64,000 nt of DNA from Pseudomonas koreensis (GCF_012986595.1 NZ_JAAQYM010000009.1:186001-250000); one strand, 5' to 3'. Positions 1 through 9,080 are shown, counted from the first letter of the stretch. Notes: generated from the sequence alone by a model not told the origin. Numbers and translations are program-made.

Positions 1-363
1 TTGGTGCGCGAGCTGCACGGGCGGGGTTATCGCCTTGGCATCCTGACGCGCAACGCGCGGGAGCTGGCGCATGTGACGCTTGAAGCGATTGGCCTGGCCG
101 ACTGCTTTGCGGTGGAAGATGTACTGGGCCGCGATGAAGCACCGCCCAAGCCGCATCCCGGCGGTTTGCTGAAACTGGCCGAGGCCTGGAACGTGCCGGC
201 CAGCGAGATGGTGATGGTCGGTGATTACCGCTTCGACCTCGACTGCGGGCGAGCGGCCGGGGCGCGGACGGTGCTGGTGAATCTGCCGGATAACCCGTGG
301 CCGGAATTGACCGACTGGCATGCGCAGGATTGTGTCGAGTTGCGGCGGATGCTCTCGGCCTGA
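1..363 (+). CDS. HAD-superfamily hydrolase, 5' truncated by window
   Basis: This is the C-terminal part (about 120 residues) of a HAD-type phosphatase, probably a small-metabolite or phosphoglycolate-like phosphatase. The reading frame is open from the first base, so the true start and the nucleophile motif DxD lie outside the window. Visible are motif II (the Thr in 'ILTRNAREL'), motif III (the Lys in 'PPKPHPGG') and motif IV ('MVGDYRFDLDCGRAAGA', with the metal-binding aspartates). The substrate cannot be told from this part. It ends with TGA at 361-363, just before a REP pair. Confidence 0.8.
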   Translation: MVRELHGRGYRLGILTRNARELAHVTLEAIGLADCFAVEDVLGRDEAPPKPHPGGLLKLAEAWNVPASEMVMVGDYRFDLDCGRAAGARTVLVNLPDNPWPELTDWHAQDCVELRRMLSA

Positions 364-387
364 GTTCTTTATTGTCTGAAATGACGT

Positions 388-454
388 CTTCGCGAGCAGG
401 CTCGCTCCCACAAGGGAATGCATTTCAACTGTGGGAGCGAGCCTGCTCGCGAAG
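388..454. repeat. REP-type palindrome pair (GTGGGAGCGAGCCTGCTCGCGA class)
   Basis: Two inverted copies of the same REP unit, each with an internal GCGAGC/GCTCGC-type palindrome, face each other between two convergent genes. The same class recurs at 30773, 33721 and 46895. Confidence 0.85.
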
Positions 455-475
455 AGGCCAGAACCGCCGCAAGGA

Positions 476-1429
476 TTACTGATCGAACAGGGCCTTCTGC
501 CCCTCGGGCGACGTCAGCATCCCATCACCGTTATGCCCGACCCCGGGCACTTCCACCAGGCGCTGGTTCACGCCTTCCGGATGCCGGCGCAGTAAATAAC
601 CGAAAAACAGTTTGCCGCGCATCAAGCGGTAAGCCCCTTGCGCCTCGGCCTCACAGCCTTTATCCAGCGCCGGATGTTGCGGGTCGATGTCCTGCTGCCC
701 GAGCAGATAAATCACTTCGCGTTTGATGTAACTGCTTTCAAGCTGCAACGGCGTTTGTCCACCGGCGTACACCGGCATGTCGCTCAGACCGTACTTCCAG
801 CGATTGAAACCCGGGCACTGCGCGTGATCGAACGCCACGGGCCGCTGTTCGTTGAAATAAGCATACGAAGACGGATTGGCCACGACGTAACGCAGGCGAA
901 TGCCGTTGGCCTTCAGCGCCGGTTGATCCTTGGCCAGCAAGGCATAACGCTGCACCACCTGACCGCCACCGGAATGGCCGAAAATCACGATCTGCTTCAC
1001 ATCCGGAAACTGCTTGCGATCGGTAACCCGCGTGACGATTTCATCCAGTGCGGCGTAGGAGCTCAGCGGATTCGGGCCTGTGGATAACCCGCCGCCCATC
1101 CACTCGTTGCCTTTCCAGCGCAGCAAGGTGTTCGGCAGGGAATACAGAGCCACGTCACTTTCGTTGAGGAACTGCGGCGCGATCACCAGCGTGTGGGCGG
1201 TCTGCCCGGCCAGTTCGGCGGCGCTCTCGGCGCTTTTGCGATAGGTCTCGGCGTTGCGCAGACGACCGTGGATGACGATCAGCACGCGTTCGATTTTCTC
1301 CGGCGCCGGACCGATGCCGACGGCCATTTCCCCGGCCTTCAATTGCAGGCGCCCGGGGCTGATCGCGTCGACACCGGCGGCCTGGGCACTGCCGCCGATG
1401 ATCAGTAAAGCCAAAAGCCATTTGCGCAT
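476..1429 (-). CDS. Alpha/beta hydrolase, exported
   Basis: A 317-residue alpha/beta-fold hydrolase. The N-terminus 'MRKWLLALLIIGGSAQAAG' is a typical Sec signal peptide, so the enzyme probably acts in the periplasm. A nucleophile-elbow motif 'IFGHSGGGQVVQRYA' contains the catalytic Ser, and a late 'GVGHNGDGM' could supply the catalytic His. The substrate is unknown; family members are esterases or lipase-like. Its start codon lies directly against the stop of the upstream metallopeptidase gene (no intergenic bases), so the two are probably co-transcribed. Confidence 0.75.
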   Translation of the reverse strand: MRKWLLALLIIGGSAQAAGVDAISPGRLQLKAGEMAVGIGPAPEKIERVLIVIHGRLRNAETYRKSAESAAELAGQTAHTLVIAPQFLNESDVALYSLPNTLLRWKGNEWMGGGLSTGPNPLSSYAALDEIVTRVTDRKQFPDVKQIVIFGHSGGGQVVQRYALLAKDQPALKANGIRLRYVVANPSSYAYFNEQRPVAFDHAQCPGFNRWKYGLSDMPVYAGGQTPLQLESSYIKREVIYLLGQQDIDPQHPALDKGCEAEAQGAYRLMRGKLFFGYLLRRHPEGVNQRLVEVPGVGHNGDGMLTSPEGQKALFDQ

Positions 1430-2323
1430 TTACAGGTTTTTCGCCGCGAAGGTATCGCACTGGCCGACCTGGCCCTGCGCGAAACCGGTTTTGAACCAGC
1501 GCACCCTTTGCGCCGACGTACCGTGGGTAAACGAGTCCGGCACCACTCGGCCCTGACCCTGTTGTTGCAGGCGATCATCACCGATGGCGTTGGCCGCGTT
1601 CAAGGCCTCTTCGACGTCGCCGGGTTCCAGCCAGTTCAGGCGCTTCTGCGCATGGTAGGCCCAGACGCCGGCCAGGCAGTCGGCCTGCAATTCCTGACGC
1701 ACCAGCAAACCGCCGTCGCCCTGCATCTGCCGGCCTTGCTGGCGCGCGGCCTGAATTTTCGCCGAGACGCCAAGCAGCGTCTGCACATGGTGCCCGACTT
1801 CGTGGGCGATCACGTAGGCCTGGGCGAAGTCGCCGGCCGCCTTGAAGCGCTGGGCCATTTCCTGGAAGAACGCCATGTCCAGATAGACCTTCTGATCCGC
1901 CGGGCAATAGAACGGCCCGGTGGCAGAAGTCGCCAGACCGCAGGCGGAATTCACCCGGTTGCTGAACAGCACCAGGGTCGGGTCTTTATATTGGCGCCCG
2001 GCCTGCTGAAAGATCGCGCCCCAGGTGTCCTCGGTGTCGCCGAGGATCGAACGGACGAATTCGGCCTGCTGGTCGTTGGCCGGGGGCGCCTGACGGGTTT
2101 GCGTGCTGGCCGGCGCCGATTGCTCGGTCATTTGCCCGGTGAGCTGGCCGAGGATCTGCAATGGATCCTGTCCGGTGATCCAGCCGATGCCGACGATCAG
2201 CAGAATGGCCCCGAGGCTCAGGCCCTTGCCGCCACCGAAACGCATGCCACCGCCACCGCTGTCGCCCTCATCACCCCGGGCGTCGACGACGTTGTCACTG
2301 CGTCGGCCTTTTTTCCATAGCAT
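1430..2323 (-). CDS. ypfJ: YpfJ-type neutral zinc metallopeptidase
   Basis: A member of the putative neutral zinc metallopeptidase family (YpfJ). ATG at 2323 was chosen because an AGAGGA ribosome site sits eight bases upstream and the family begins with this basic 'MLWKKGRRSDNV' sequence; the frame stays open further upstream without such support. The N-terminus is Gly- and Asp-rich, followed by one membrane segment ('LSLGAILLIVGIGWITG', about residues 35-51), so the catalytic part should face the periplasm. The zinc site 'VIAHEVGHHVQTLLG' (HExxH) is intact, and a Glu-rich helix follows with 'QADCLAGVWAYHA'. The substrates are not known. Confidence 0.85.
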   Translation of the reverse strand: MLWKKGRRSDNVVDARGDEGDSGGGGMRFGGGKGLSLGAILLIVGIGWITGQDPLQILGQLTGQMTEQSAPASTQTRQAPPANDQQAEFVRSILGDTEDTWGAIFQQAGRQYKDPTLVLFSNRVNSACGLATSATGPFYCPADQKVYLDMAFFQEMAQRFKAAGDFAQAYVIAHEVGHHVQTLLGVSAKIQAARQQGRQMQGDGGLLVRQELQADCLAGVWAYHAQKRLNWLEPGDVEEALNAANAIGDDRLQQQGQGRVVPDSFTHGTSAQRVRWFKTGFAQGQVGQCDTFAAKNL

Positions 2324-2415
2324 GTGGGAATCCTCTATCTGTACGTGGTGATGAGTGTTGCTGGTGTGTGAGTGTGGCGCCAGTCCGGTCGTCCGTCCAT
2401 TGGCGCACACGCAAG

Positions 2416-2448
2416 CAGGCCCGGCCTCGGGTGCCGAGGACGGGCCTG
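2416..2448. terminator. Strong stem-loop downstream of the aldo-keto reductase
   Basis: A nearly perfect inverted repeat (arms CAGGCCCG-CCTCGG and CCGAGG-CGGGCCTG around a GTG loop, with one unpaired base per arm) lies between the aldo-keto reductase stop and the metallopeptidase start. There is no good T-run, so this is a structural candidate for a terminator rather than a clear one. Confidence 0.45.
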
Positions 2449-2512
2449 TTATTGACGAGCCTTTGGGCGACTAATTCAATCGATTGGCGGATTTCTCTTG
2501 CCGCACGGCGCC

Positions 2513-3346
2513 TCAGCGGTCGAAGGCGTCCCACACGGGTGCGAAATCCGGGCTGACCTGACGCTGGTCCTTCGGCAGTGCGGCGATCAGTGCGCGGTCT
2601 TCATCATCCAGTTCGACCTTCAGCGAGGCCAGGTTCGCCAGTTGATTGGCCCGGCTGCTGGCTTTGGGAATGGCCGCCACGTTGGGCTGATCCAGCAGCC
2701 ATTTCAGCGCCACTTGAGTCGGCTGCACACCGTGTTTTTCGGCGATCTGCCGGATCTGCGGGACGTCCGAGACCTTATTGCGCGCCAGCGGTGTGTAGGC
2801 GGTCAGCGCCAGTTCGCGTTGGCGCGCGTAGTCGAGCAGGGCGTTCTGGCCGAGCAGGACGTGGTACTCGACCTGGATTGCGGAGAGGGGAATACCGTAT
2901 TCCTCGACGACTTTGCGCAGCAGCGGCAGCGGAAAATTCGCCACGCCGATGTTGCGCGCCAGACCCTGTTCCTTGAACGAGGCCAAGGTGTCGAGGGTGC
3001 GCGGCAGATCCCAATCGGTGCTCGGCCAGTGGATCATGAACAAGTCGACGTAATCACTGCGCAAGGCCTTGAGGCTGCGCTGCATCGAGTGGCGCATCGC
3101 GTCGGGTTGCAACTGATCCCACCAGACCTTGGTGGTGACATGAATCTGTTCGCGGGGTGTCGGCGTATTCGCCAGCGCTTGTCCGACAGCGTCTTCGTTG
3201 TTGTAAGCCGCTGCCGTGTCGATGTGGCGGTAGCCGAGTTCCAGTGCTTGTTCCACGGCGCGGGTACATTCGTCGCCGAGCATCGGCCAGGTGCCGAGGC
3301 CGAGTTTCGGCATGTTCAAACCCTGGGCATTAACGATGTGCTGCAT
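2513..3346 (-). CDS. dkgB: Aldo/keto reductase, DkgB-like
   Basis: A 277-residue NADPH-dependent aldo/keto reductase close to 2,5-diketo-D-gluconate reductase B (also active as methylglyoxal reductase in E. coli). The family signature 'GYRHIDTAAAYNNEDAVG' carries the catalytic Asp and Tyr, 'VTTKVWW' carries the Lys, and 'FMIHWPS' carries the His, so the tetrad is complete. A C-terminal 'IPKASSRANQLANL' is the cofactor-binding loop. Its first 17 bases overlap the end of the upstream FAD dehydrogenase gene, so the two are probably translated from one message. The physiological substrate in this cluster is unknown. Confidence 0.85.
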   Translation of the reverse strand: MQHIVNAQGLNMPKLGLGTWPMLGDECTRAVEQALELGYRHIDTAAAYNNEDAVGQALANTPTPREQIHVTTKVWWDQLQPDAMRHSMQRSLKALRSDYVDLFMIHWPSTDWDLPRTLDTLASFKEQGLARNIGVANFPLPLLRKVVEEYGIPLSAIQVEYHVLLGQNALLDYARQRELALTAYTPLARNKVSDVPQIRQIAEKHGVQPTQVALKWLLDQPNVAAIPKASSRANQLANLASLKVELDDEDRALIAALPKDQRQVSPDFAPVWDAFDR

Positions 3347-5069
3347 GGTCGATCTCCTGTTCGAAAGCAGTGATGCCGGCGATATCCCGGGCGGCGATGT
3401 AGCCGAACGTCAGCGCCGGGCCGAGGTTGATCCCGCCCGCCGGATAATGCCCGCCCATGATGCTGGCCATGTCGCCACCGGCGGCGTAGAGCCCGGTGAT
3501 GGGCTGGGCATTGGCGTCCAGCACTTGCGCGTGCGGGTTGACCTTGAGGCCGGCGAAAGTGCCGAAGCAGCCCGGTTGGACTTTCACGGCATAAAAAGGG
3601 CCTGTCTCTATTGGGGCAACGCAGGGGTTGGGAAGGTTCGCCGGATCGCCCTGTTTGCGGTTATAGGGCGTTGAACCGCGCCCGAATAGCGGGTCTTCAC
3701 CGAGGCGAGCATGCTGGTTGTAGTGCTCCACGGTATGGCGCAACCCGTCGGGTTCGATGCCACAAGCAATGGCCAATTCTTCAAGGGTGTTACCGGTTTT
3801 CAGATAGCCACTGCGGATAAATTCCGACACCGGCAACGGAAATGGCCGCGAGATGCCCAGGCCATATCGTCGTTGAAAGGCGCGGGTGCAGATCAGCCAG
3901 GAGGCGACTTGTTCGCCCTCGGGCGCGGCGGCGACCATGGCGCTGACGTAGTCGTAATAACCGTTGGCTTCGTTGACGAAGCGCTGGCCGTTGCGCAGCA
4001 CGCCGATGATCCCCGGTTTGCCGCGTTCGATGATGTGTGGGAAATGGCCGATGCTGCCGTCGGCATGCGGCACTTGTGAGACCGGCGCCCAGGCCACGGG
4101 CGAAGCCACGTTGGTATTGACCTTGGCACCGACGCTTTCGCCCAGGCGCAGGCCATCGCCGTTCACCGCCAACGGTGGCAAGGCCCAATGTTCATGACCG
4201 GTGGGCGTGCGCGGAAACAGCGCTTGGCGCCGTTGGATGTCGTTGGCAAAACCACCCGCCGCGAGCACCACGGCTTTGCGTGCATGAATGCGACGCGGGC
4301 CTTTGTTGGTGTTGACCATGGCCCCCGAGACGCGGGCGCCGTCACGCAACAATTCTGTCACCGGCGCAGACGCCCACAGCAGGACGCCAAGGTCCTCGGC
4401 GGACTTCGCCAGGCGCGCAACCAGCGCCACACCGTTGACCAGTTGCAGGGCCCGTCCATGTATCGCCAGATCGAGCAAGTGCCGAGTGAAACGGCGGGTT
4501 ACGTGCCAGGCGGCTTTTAATGAGCGAGTGAGGTTGAGAAACGCCGAAAGATCAGCGCCGGCCATGATCGGCATGCCCATGAAGGAGGTTTCGCGCATAG
4601 TTGTGCGCAAACGCTTGAGCAGGCGTCCGACCTTTCGCCCGTCGTAAGGCGCAGCGATCACCGAACGGCCGCCAGTGCCGGCGCCGGGTGTGTCGCCGTG
4701 AATATCGGCGATGGCATTGCCGTCGGCGAATTGCAGGGCCGTGTGCTGTTCGAAAAACGCGACCATGTGCGGCGCCGCAGTGAGGAAGGCGTCGACCATT
4801 GCCGGGTCGTAATGCTCGCCGAGTTCATGGCGCAGGTAAGTGCGCGGTTGCTCGACGTCTTCGACGATGCCTGCGCGCCGGGCCAGTGGATTGCGCGGCA
4901 CCCACGCCCAGCCACCGGACCAGGCGGTGGCACCGCCGAATACCGGGTCTTTTTCGACGACGATGACTTTCAGGCCGTGCCACGCCGCCGTGACCGCCGC
5001 AGACAGACCGGCAGCGCCGGAGCCGACGACCAGCACGTCGCAGTCAATATCGGGAAGTTCGGCAGGCAT
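3330..5069 (-). CDS. FAD-dependent oxidoreductase, 3-ketosteroid dehydrogenase / fumarate reductase flavoprotein family
   Basis: A 579-residue flavoprotein. Residues 11-30 form the FAD-binding Rossmann motif ('VLVVGSGAAGLSAA', then an acidic 'VVEKDPVFGGATAWSGG'), and the C-terminal 'YAAGGDMASIMGGHYPAGG' is the second FAD contact typical of KstD-like dehydrogenases and fumarate-reductase flavoproteins. Such enzymes introduce or reduce a C=C bond next to a carbonyl. ATG 5069 follows a GGAG site by nine bases; a TTG three bases upstream is also possible. It is divergent from the IclR gene at 5247 and overlaps the aldo-keto reductase gene, which suggests a two-gene catabolic operon under IclR control. 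No steroid-degradation genes are nearby, so a steroid substrate is doubtful. Confidence 0.8.
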   Translation of the reverse strand: MPAELPDIDCDVLVVGSGAAGLSAAVTAAWHGLKVIVVEKDPVFGGATAWSGGWAWVPRNPLARRAGIVEDVEQPRTYLRHELGEHYDPAMVDAFLTAAPHMVAFFEQHTALQFADGNAIADIHGDTPGAGTGGRSVIAAPYDGRKVGRLLKRLRTTMRETSFMGMPIMAGADLSAFLNLTRSLKAAWHVTRRFTRHLLDLAIHGRALQLVNGVALVARLAKSAEDLGVLLWASAPVTELLRDGARVSGAMVNTNKGPRRIHARKAVVLAAGGFANDIQRRQALFPRTPTGHEHWALPPLAVNGDGLRLGESVGAKVNTNVASPVAWAPVSQVPHADGSIGHFPHIIERGKPGIIGVLRNGQRFVNEANGYYDYVSAMVAAAPEGEQVASWLICTRAFQRRYGLGISRPFPLPVSEFIRSGYLKTGNTLEELAIACGIEPDGLRHTVEHYNQHARLGEDPLFGRGSTPYNRKQGDPANLPNPCVAPIETGPFYAVKVQPGCFGTFAGLKVNPHAQVLDANAQPITGLYAAGGDMASIMGGHYPAGGINLGPALTFGYIAARDIAGITAFEQEIDHAAHR

Positions 5070-5246
5070 CAAGTAAAGCTCCGCAGATTAATTTTTATTG
5101 GAATTTGATTCCAGAAATTAACCAGTGAGCGTGAGCTGTAACAAGCCTTGTTTGGGTAAAGTGGGCGGTTATCGCACGGCCAGTTCCGGATTTCGCTTTG
5201 CGAGAGATGTCTTCTAGAATCGGCCAAATTTCACTTGGATTTACCC

Positions 5247-6023
5247 ATGGCCGGCAGTCAGATCGAACGGGTTTTCAGCGTGCTGGAAAGCCTCACCAGT
5301 GAATCGCGCGGGCTGCCGATGCAGACCTTGGCCGAGCAACTGGATATCCCGAAAAGTGCGACCCACCGTTTGCTCGCCGAGCTGATTCGTCTGGGTTACG
5401 TGCGGCAGAATGCCGACACCCTGCGCTATCACCTGTCGACCAAACTGGTGGCGATGGGGTTTCAGTATCTGGCGAGTAGCGGTGCCGACATCGTGCAACC
5501 GGTGCTGGATCGACTGGCGCAGGAAACCGGTGAACTGGTGCGTCTGGGGGTAATCGATGGCGAGCGCCAGACCTGGATCGCCAAGGCCCAGGGCGCGCGC
5601 ACGGGCCTGCGTTATGACCCGGACATGGGCCGCGATGCGCCGCTGTTCTACACCGCCTCCGGGCATGCATGGCTGGCTTGCATGAGCGACGCCGAAGCGT
5701 TGTCGCTGGTTGAACGCCAAGGCGTGGAAGTGCCGGTGGACATCGGGCCGAACGCGCCACGCTCCAATATCGAACTGCTGGAACGCCTGCGCCTGGCGCG
5801 GGAGCAGGGCTACGCCTGTGTCGAGGAAAGCTCGGCGGTGGGCACCTCGGCGATCGCTGCCGTGGTCAAGCATCCCGTTGATGGGCGGGTCATCGGTGTA
5901 CTGAGCATTGCCGGGCCAAGCGCGCGGATGCCTGGCGCGCGTCTGCACGAACTGGCGCCGTTGCTGGTGACGTTCACCGAGGAGTTGTCGGCGGCCAGTC
6001 TGGCCTCTGAATTGTTCATCTGA
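5247..6023 (+). CDS. IclR-family transcriptional regulator
   Basis: A 258-residue IclR regulator. The N-terminal winged helix covers roughly residues 5-65 ('VLESLTSESRGLPMQTLAEQ', then 'PKSATHRLLAELIRLGYV'); the rest is the IclR effector domain, with 'APLFYTASGHAWLA' and 'GVLSIAGPSARM' as recognisable segments. ATG 5247 is preferred to an in-frame TTG at 5235 because the family normally begins just before the helix. The gene is divergent from the FAD dehydrogenase and precedes the Gfo/Idh, isomerase and EamA genes, so it probably controls both arms. The effector is unknown. Confidence 0.88.
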   Translation: MAGSQIERVFSVLESLTSESRGLPMQTLAEQLDIPKSATHRLLAELIRLGYVRQNADTLRYHLSTKLVAMGFQYLASSGADIVQPVLDRLAQETGELVRLGVIDGERQTWIAKAQGARTGLRYDPDMGRDAPLFYTASGHAWLACMSDAEALSLVERQGVEVPVDIGPNAPRSNIELLERLRLAREQGYACVEESSAVGTSAIAAVVKHPVDGRVIGVLSIAGPSARMPGARLHELAPLLVTFTEELSAASLASELFI

Positions 6024-6035
6024 CCCGCACCGCCC

Positions 6036-6124
6036 CCTGTAGGAGCTGCCGCAGGCTGCGATCTTTTGACGTTGATTTTCAAAATCAAGATCAAGAGATC
6101 GCAGCCTGCGGCAGCTCCTACAGG
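6036..6124. repeat. REP-type palindrome pair (TGTAGGAGCTGCCGCAGGCTGCGATC class)
   Basis: Two inverted copies of a REP unit, separated by about 30 bases, lie between the IclR gene and the dehydrogenase gene. The same class recurs at 9081, 10744, 36401 (single), 40878 and 49491. Confidence 0.85.
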
Positions 6125-6253
6125 TTGAGCGTCGAGTATGAAATTGTGCGGTGTTCGCACGGTTTTCCCATCACTGGGTGTTTGATTCTGGAACGCGGTT
6201 CTAAATTGTTGCTGGAGTGACTTTTCTAACAACAATCACAAGAGGATCGCGCC

Positions 6254-7309
6254 TTGACTCTACCCCTTCGCATCGCCCTGATCGGCGCCGGCAACATGGG
6301 CCAGCAGCATTATCAGCACCTGAAAACCATGAACGAGGCTCGCTTGTGCGCGGTGGCCGATCCCGGCCCGCAGGCGCCTGCGCTGGCGGCAGAGTGGGGC
6401 GTGGCGCATTTCGCTGATCATCGTCAGATGCTGGAGCAGACACGGCCAGACGCGGTGATTGTGGCCAATCCGAATAATCAGCATGTCAGTACAGCTCTGG
6501 ATTGCCTCGCTGCCGGTGTGCCGGTGCTGCTGGAGAAACCGGTCGGTGTGCATCTGCAGGAGGTGCGCGAGCTGGTGGCGGCGGTCAAACGCAGTGGCGT
6601 GCCGGTATTGGTCGGCCATCATCGGCGCCACAATCCGCTGATCGTCCGTGCCCATGAGTTGCTGCAGAGTGGTGCGCTCGGGCGGCTGACCACGGTCACC
6701 GCGCTGTTTCAGCTGCGCAAACCCGACGCTTATTTTGAGATCCCGTGGCGCCGTGAACCGGGGGCGGGCCTGTTGCTGACCAACCTGATTCACGACCTCG
6801 ATCTGCTGCGCCACCTGTGCGGCGAAGTGCACTCGGTGCAGGCCATCACCGACAACGCGGTGCGTGGTTTTGCCAATGAAGACAGTGTGGCGCTGTTGTT
6901 GCGGTTTGCCGACGGTGCGCTGGGGACGTTGACCGGGTCTGATGCGGTCGCCGCGCCGTGGAGCTGGGAGCTGAATTCCGCAGAGAACCCGGTCTATCCG
7001 CGTCAGGCTGATCAATCGTGTTACTTGCTGGCGGGCACCGCCGGGGCTCTGAGCATTCCACAACTCAAGCGTTGGCATTACGCTGCCGATCAAGTCGATG
7101 CCGGCTGGCACCAGCCCTTGATTGCGGTGCAGGAACATTGCGAGGCGGGAGATGCTTTGCGTTTGCAACTGCAACATTTTGTGCGGGTAGCGCGGCGTGA
7201 AGTCGAGCCATTGGTCAGTGCGGCGGATGCCGCGCGGACCCTGGCGCTGGTCGAGGCGATTCGCGGGGCGGCGGCCAGCGGTCGCGCCTGCACGCCGGCA
7301 GAGGTCTGA
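6254..7309 (+). CDS. Gfo/Idh/MocA-family NAD(P)-dependent oxidoreductase
   Basis: A 351-residue dehydrogenase of the Gfo/Idh/MocA family, which oxidises sugars, inositols or sugar acids. The N-terminal Rossmann motif is 'ALIGAGNMGQQHYQHL'; the family hallmark 'LLEKPVGVH' carries the catalytic Lys, and 'GHHRRHNP' and 'NLIHDLDLLRHLCG' supply the His and Asp of the active site. The start is TTG at 6254, seven bases after AGAGGA; no better ATG is in frame. Only two bases separate its stop from the TIM-barrel gene that follows, so they are translationally linked. The substrate is unknown. Confidence 0.85.
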   Translation: MTLPLRIALIGAGNMGQQHYQHLKTMNEARLCAVADPGPQAPALAAEWGVAHFADHRQMLEQTRPDAVIVANPNNQHVSTALDCLAAGVPVLLEKPVGVHLQEVRELVAAVKRSGVPVLVGHHRRHNPLIVRAHELLQSGALGRLTTVTALFQLRKPDAYFEIPWRREPGAGLLLTNLIHDLDLLRHLCGEVHSVQAITDNAVRGFANEDSVALLLRFADGALGTLTGSDAVAAPWSWELNSAENPVYPRQADQSCYLLAGTAGALSIPQLKRWHYAADQVDAGWHQPLIAVQEHCEAGDALRLQLQHFVRVARREVEPLVSAADAARTLALVEAIRGAAASGRACTPAEV

Positions 7310-7311
7310 AC

Positions 7312-8127
7312 ATGCGCGAACGAATCCTGTCCCTGGCCAGTCTCACCGTACTCGAATTGTCGCCACCGCAGATAGTCGAGGTGGCCGCCCGTGCCGGTTA
7401 CAGCCATGTCGGCCTGCGCCTGGAACCGGCGACCCCTGAGGAATACCACTTTGCGCTGGTGGCCGATGGCGGTTTACGGCGTCAGACGCTGGCGCGGTTG
7501 CGCGACACTGGCATCGCTGTGCTCGACGTGGAAATCCTGCGCCTGAAGCCGCACACCGTGGTCGCCGATTTCGAGAAAATTCTGGCCGTTGGAGCGGAGT
7601 TCGGCGCCAGTGAATTGCTCGTCGCCGGCAATGATCCGGACGAGCAGCGGCTGACCGATCACTTTGCCGCACTGTGCGATCTGGCGGCACCTTACGGCTT
7701 GCACCCGCATCTGGAGTTCATGCCCTGGACCGATGCGCGCAACCTCGAACAGGCGCTGCGCATCGTCGCCAATGCCGACCGGGACAACGCCGCGGTGCTG
7801 GTCGATGCCTTTCATTTTGATCGCTCCGCTTCACGACTGGAGGATTTGGCCGACGTCCCGCCTGCACGTCTGCGTTACGCGCAATTGTGCGATGTAGCGG
7901 GGCCAAGACCGGCGGACATGGCCGAGATCTTGCGTCAGGCTCGCAACGAGCGGCGGTTTCCCGGCGAGGGCGATTGTGACTTGCTCGGTTTGCTGCGCAG
8001 TCTGCCGGCTAATATTCCACTGAGTCTGGAGATTCCCACGGTCAAACTGCTGGAGCAGGGCGTGAGCGGATTGCAGCGGGCGCGGATGGCCCTCGCCAGG
8101 ACGCTGGAATTGTTGGCGCGCTTGTAA
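7312..8127 (+). CDS. Sugar phosphate isomerase/epimerase family protein (TIM barrel)
   Basis: A 271-residue xylose-isomerase-like TIM barrel. Probable metal ligands are the Glu of 'PHLEFMPWTD', the Asp of 'LVDAFHFDRS' and the Glu of 'SLEIPTVK'. Members include epimerases, isomerases, inosose dehydratase and 3-dehydroshikimate dehydratase. It starts two bases after the Gfo/Idh dehydrogenase stop, a pairing seen in inositol and glycoside catabolism where the dehydrogenase makes a keto-sugar that the barrel enzyme then isomerises or dehydrates. The exact reaction cannot be read from sequence. Confidence 0.8.
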   Translation: MRERILSLASLTVLELSPPQIVEVAARAGYSHVGLRLEPATPEEYHFALVADGGLRRQTLARLRDTGIAVLDVEILRLKPHTVVADFEKILAVGAEFGASELLVAGNDPDEQRLTDHFAALCDLAAPYGLHPHLEFMPWTDARNLEQALRIVANADRDNAAVLVDAFHFDRSASRLEDLADVPPARLRYAQLCDVAGPRPADMAEILRQARNERRFPGEGDCDLLGLLRSLPANIPLSLEIPTVKLLEQGVSGLQRARMALARTLELLARL

Positions 8128-8190
8128 GTCTTGTTTGTGGCGGGGCGCCAGCGTCCTCGCCAGTGTTTATTTTTCCTTCAGAGAGAGCCC

Positions 8191-9069
8191 ATGACCGTTA
8201 GCACCCCGCTGTCCGGTGTCAACCAACCCTTCAAGGGGATCTTGCTGATTGTCGTGGCGACTTTCCTGTTCTCCAGCCACGACGCCCTGTCGAAATACCT
8301 CTCGGGTTTTTACCCGATCATCATGGTGGTGTGGGCGCGGTATCTGGTGCACACCTTGCTGATGGCGGGGATTTTCCTGCCGCAATCGGGGTTGCGCGTG
8401 CTGCGCACCAAACGGCCGTTGTGGCAGTTGGCGCGGGCACTGTGCCTGCTCGGCACCAGCCTGTTTTTCACCACTGCGTTGCTGTACATCCCGCTGGCCG
8501 AAGCGACGGCGGTCAACTTTCTCGCGCCGGTGCTGGTCACCGCATTGTCGGTGCCGTTGCTCAAGGAAAGGGTGACGCGCGGGCAGTGGATTGCGGTGAT
8601 CTGCGGATTCATCGGCGTGCTGATCATCGTCCACCCGGGCGGTGAATTGTTCACCCCGGCGGTGTTGCTGCCGTTCTGCTCGGCGCTGTTTTTCTGCTTC
8701 TACCAGCTGCTGACCCGCAAGCTCAGCGAGGTCGATAGCCCGACCACCAGCAACTTCTTCGCCGGTTTGTGCAACACGCTGGTGATGAGTGCGCTGGTGC
8801 CGTTCTTCTGGCAAGTGCCGACGTTGACGCACGCCGTGTTGATGCTGGCGCTGGGCAGTTGCGGGATGACCGCGCACCTGTTTCTGACCCAGGCGTTCCG
8901 TCACGCTGCGCCGGCGTTGCTGGCGCCGTTCGGCTACTGCCAGATCGTGTTTGCCGGGTTGTTGGGCTGGGTGGTGTTCAATCACACGCCGAGCTTGTTG
9001 ACGGTGATCGGTATCGCGGTGATCTGTTGCAGCGGCCTGGCGGCGGCGTGGCAGCAAAGCCGTAGGTGA
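8191..9069 (+). CDS. EamA-family (DMT) transporter
   Basis: A 292-residue inner-membrane protein with about ten hydrophobic segments arranged as two EamA repeats ('LIVVATFLFSSHDALSKYL' opens the first). ATG 8191 was chosen over an upstream TTG because a purine-rich GAGAGAG site precedes it and the hydrophobic domain then starts normally. It follows the isomerase gene by 63 bases and may be the last gene of the IclR-controlled cluster, moving its substrate or a product. Direction and cargo are unknown. Confidence 0.8.
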   Translation: MTVSTPLSGVNQPFKGILLIVVATFLFSSHDALSKYLSGFYPIIMVVWARYLVHTLLMAGIFLPQSGLRVLRTKRPLWQLARALCLLGTSLFFTTALLYIPLAEATAVNFLAPVLVTALSVPLLKERVTRGQWIAVICGFIGVLIIVHPGGELFTPAVLLPFCSALFFCFYQLLTRKLSEVDSPTTSNFFAGLCNTLVMSALVPFFWQVPTLTHAVLMLALGSCGMTAHLFLTQAFRHAAPALLAPFGYCQIVFAGLLGWVVFNHTPSLLTVIGIAVICCSGLAAAWQQSRR

Positions 9070-9080
9070 AGGATCCACAA

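Noticed and set aside
3330..5069. Steroid degradation function for the FAD dehydrogenase
   Set aside because: Family resemblance only; no other steroid-catabolic gene is nearby, so I kept a general call.
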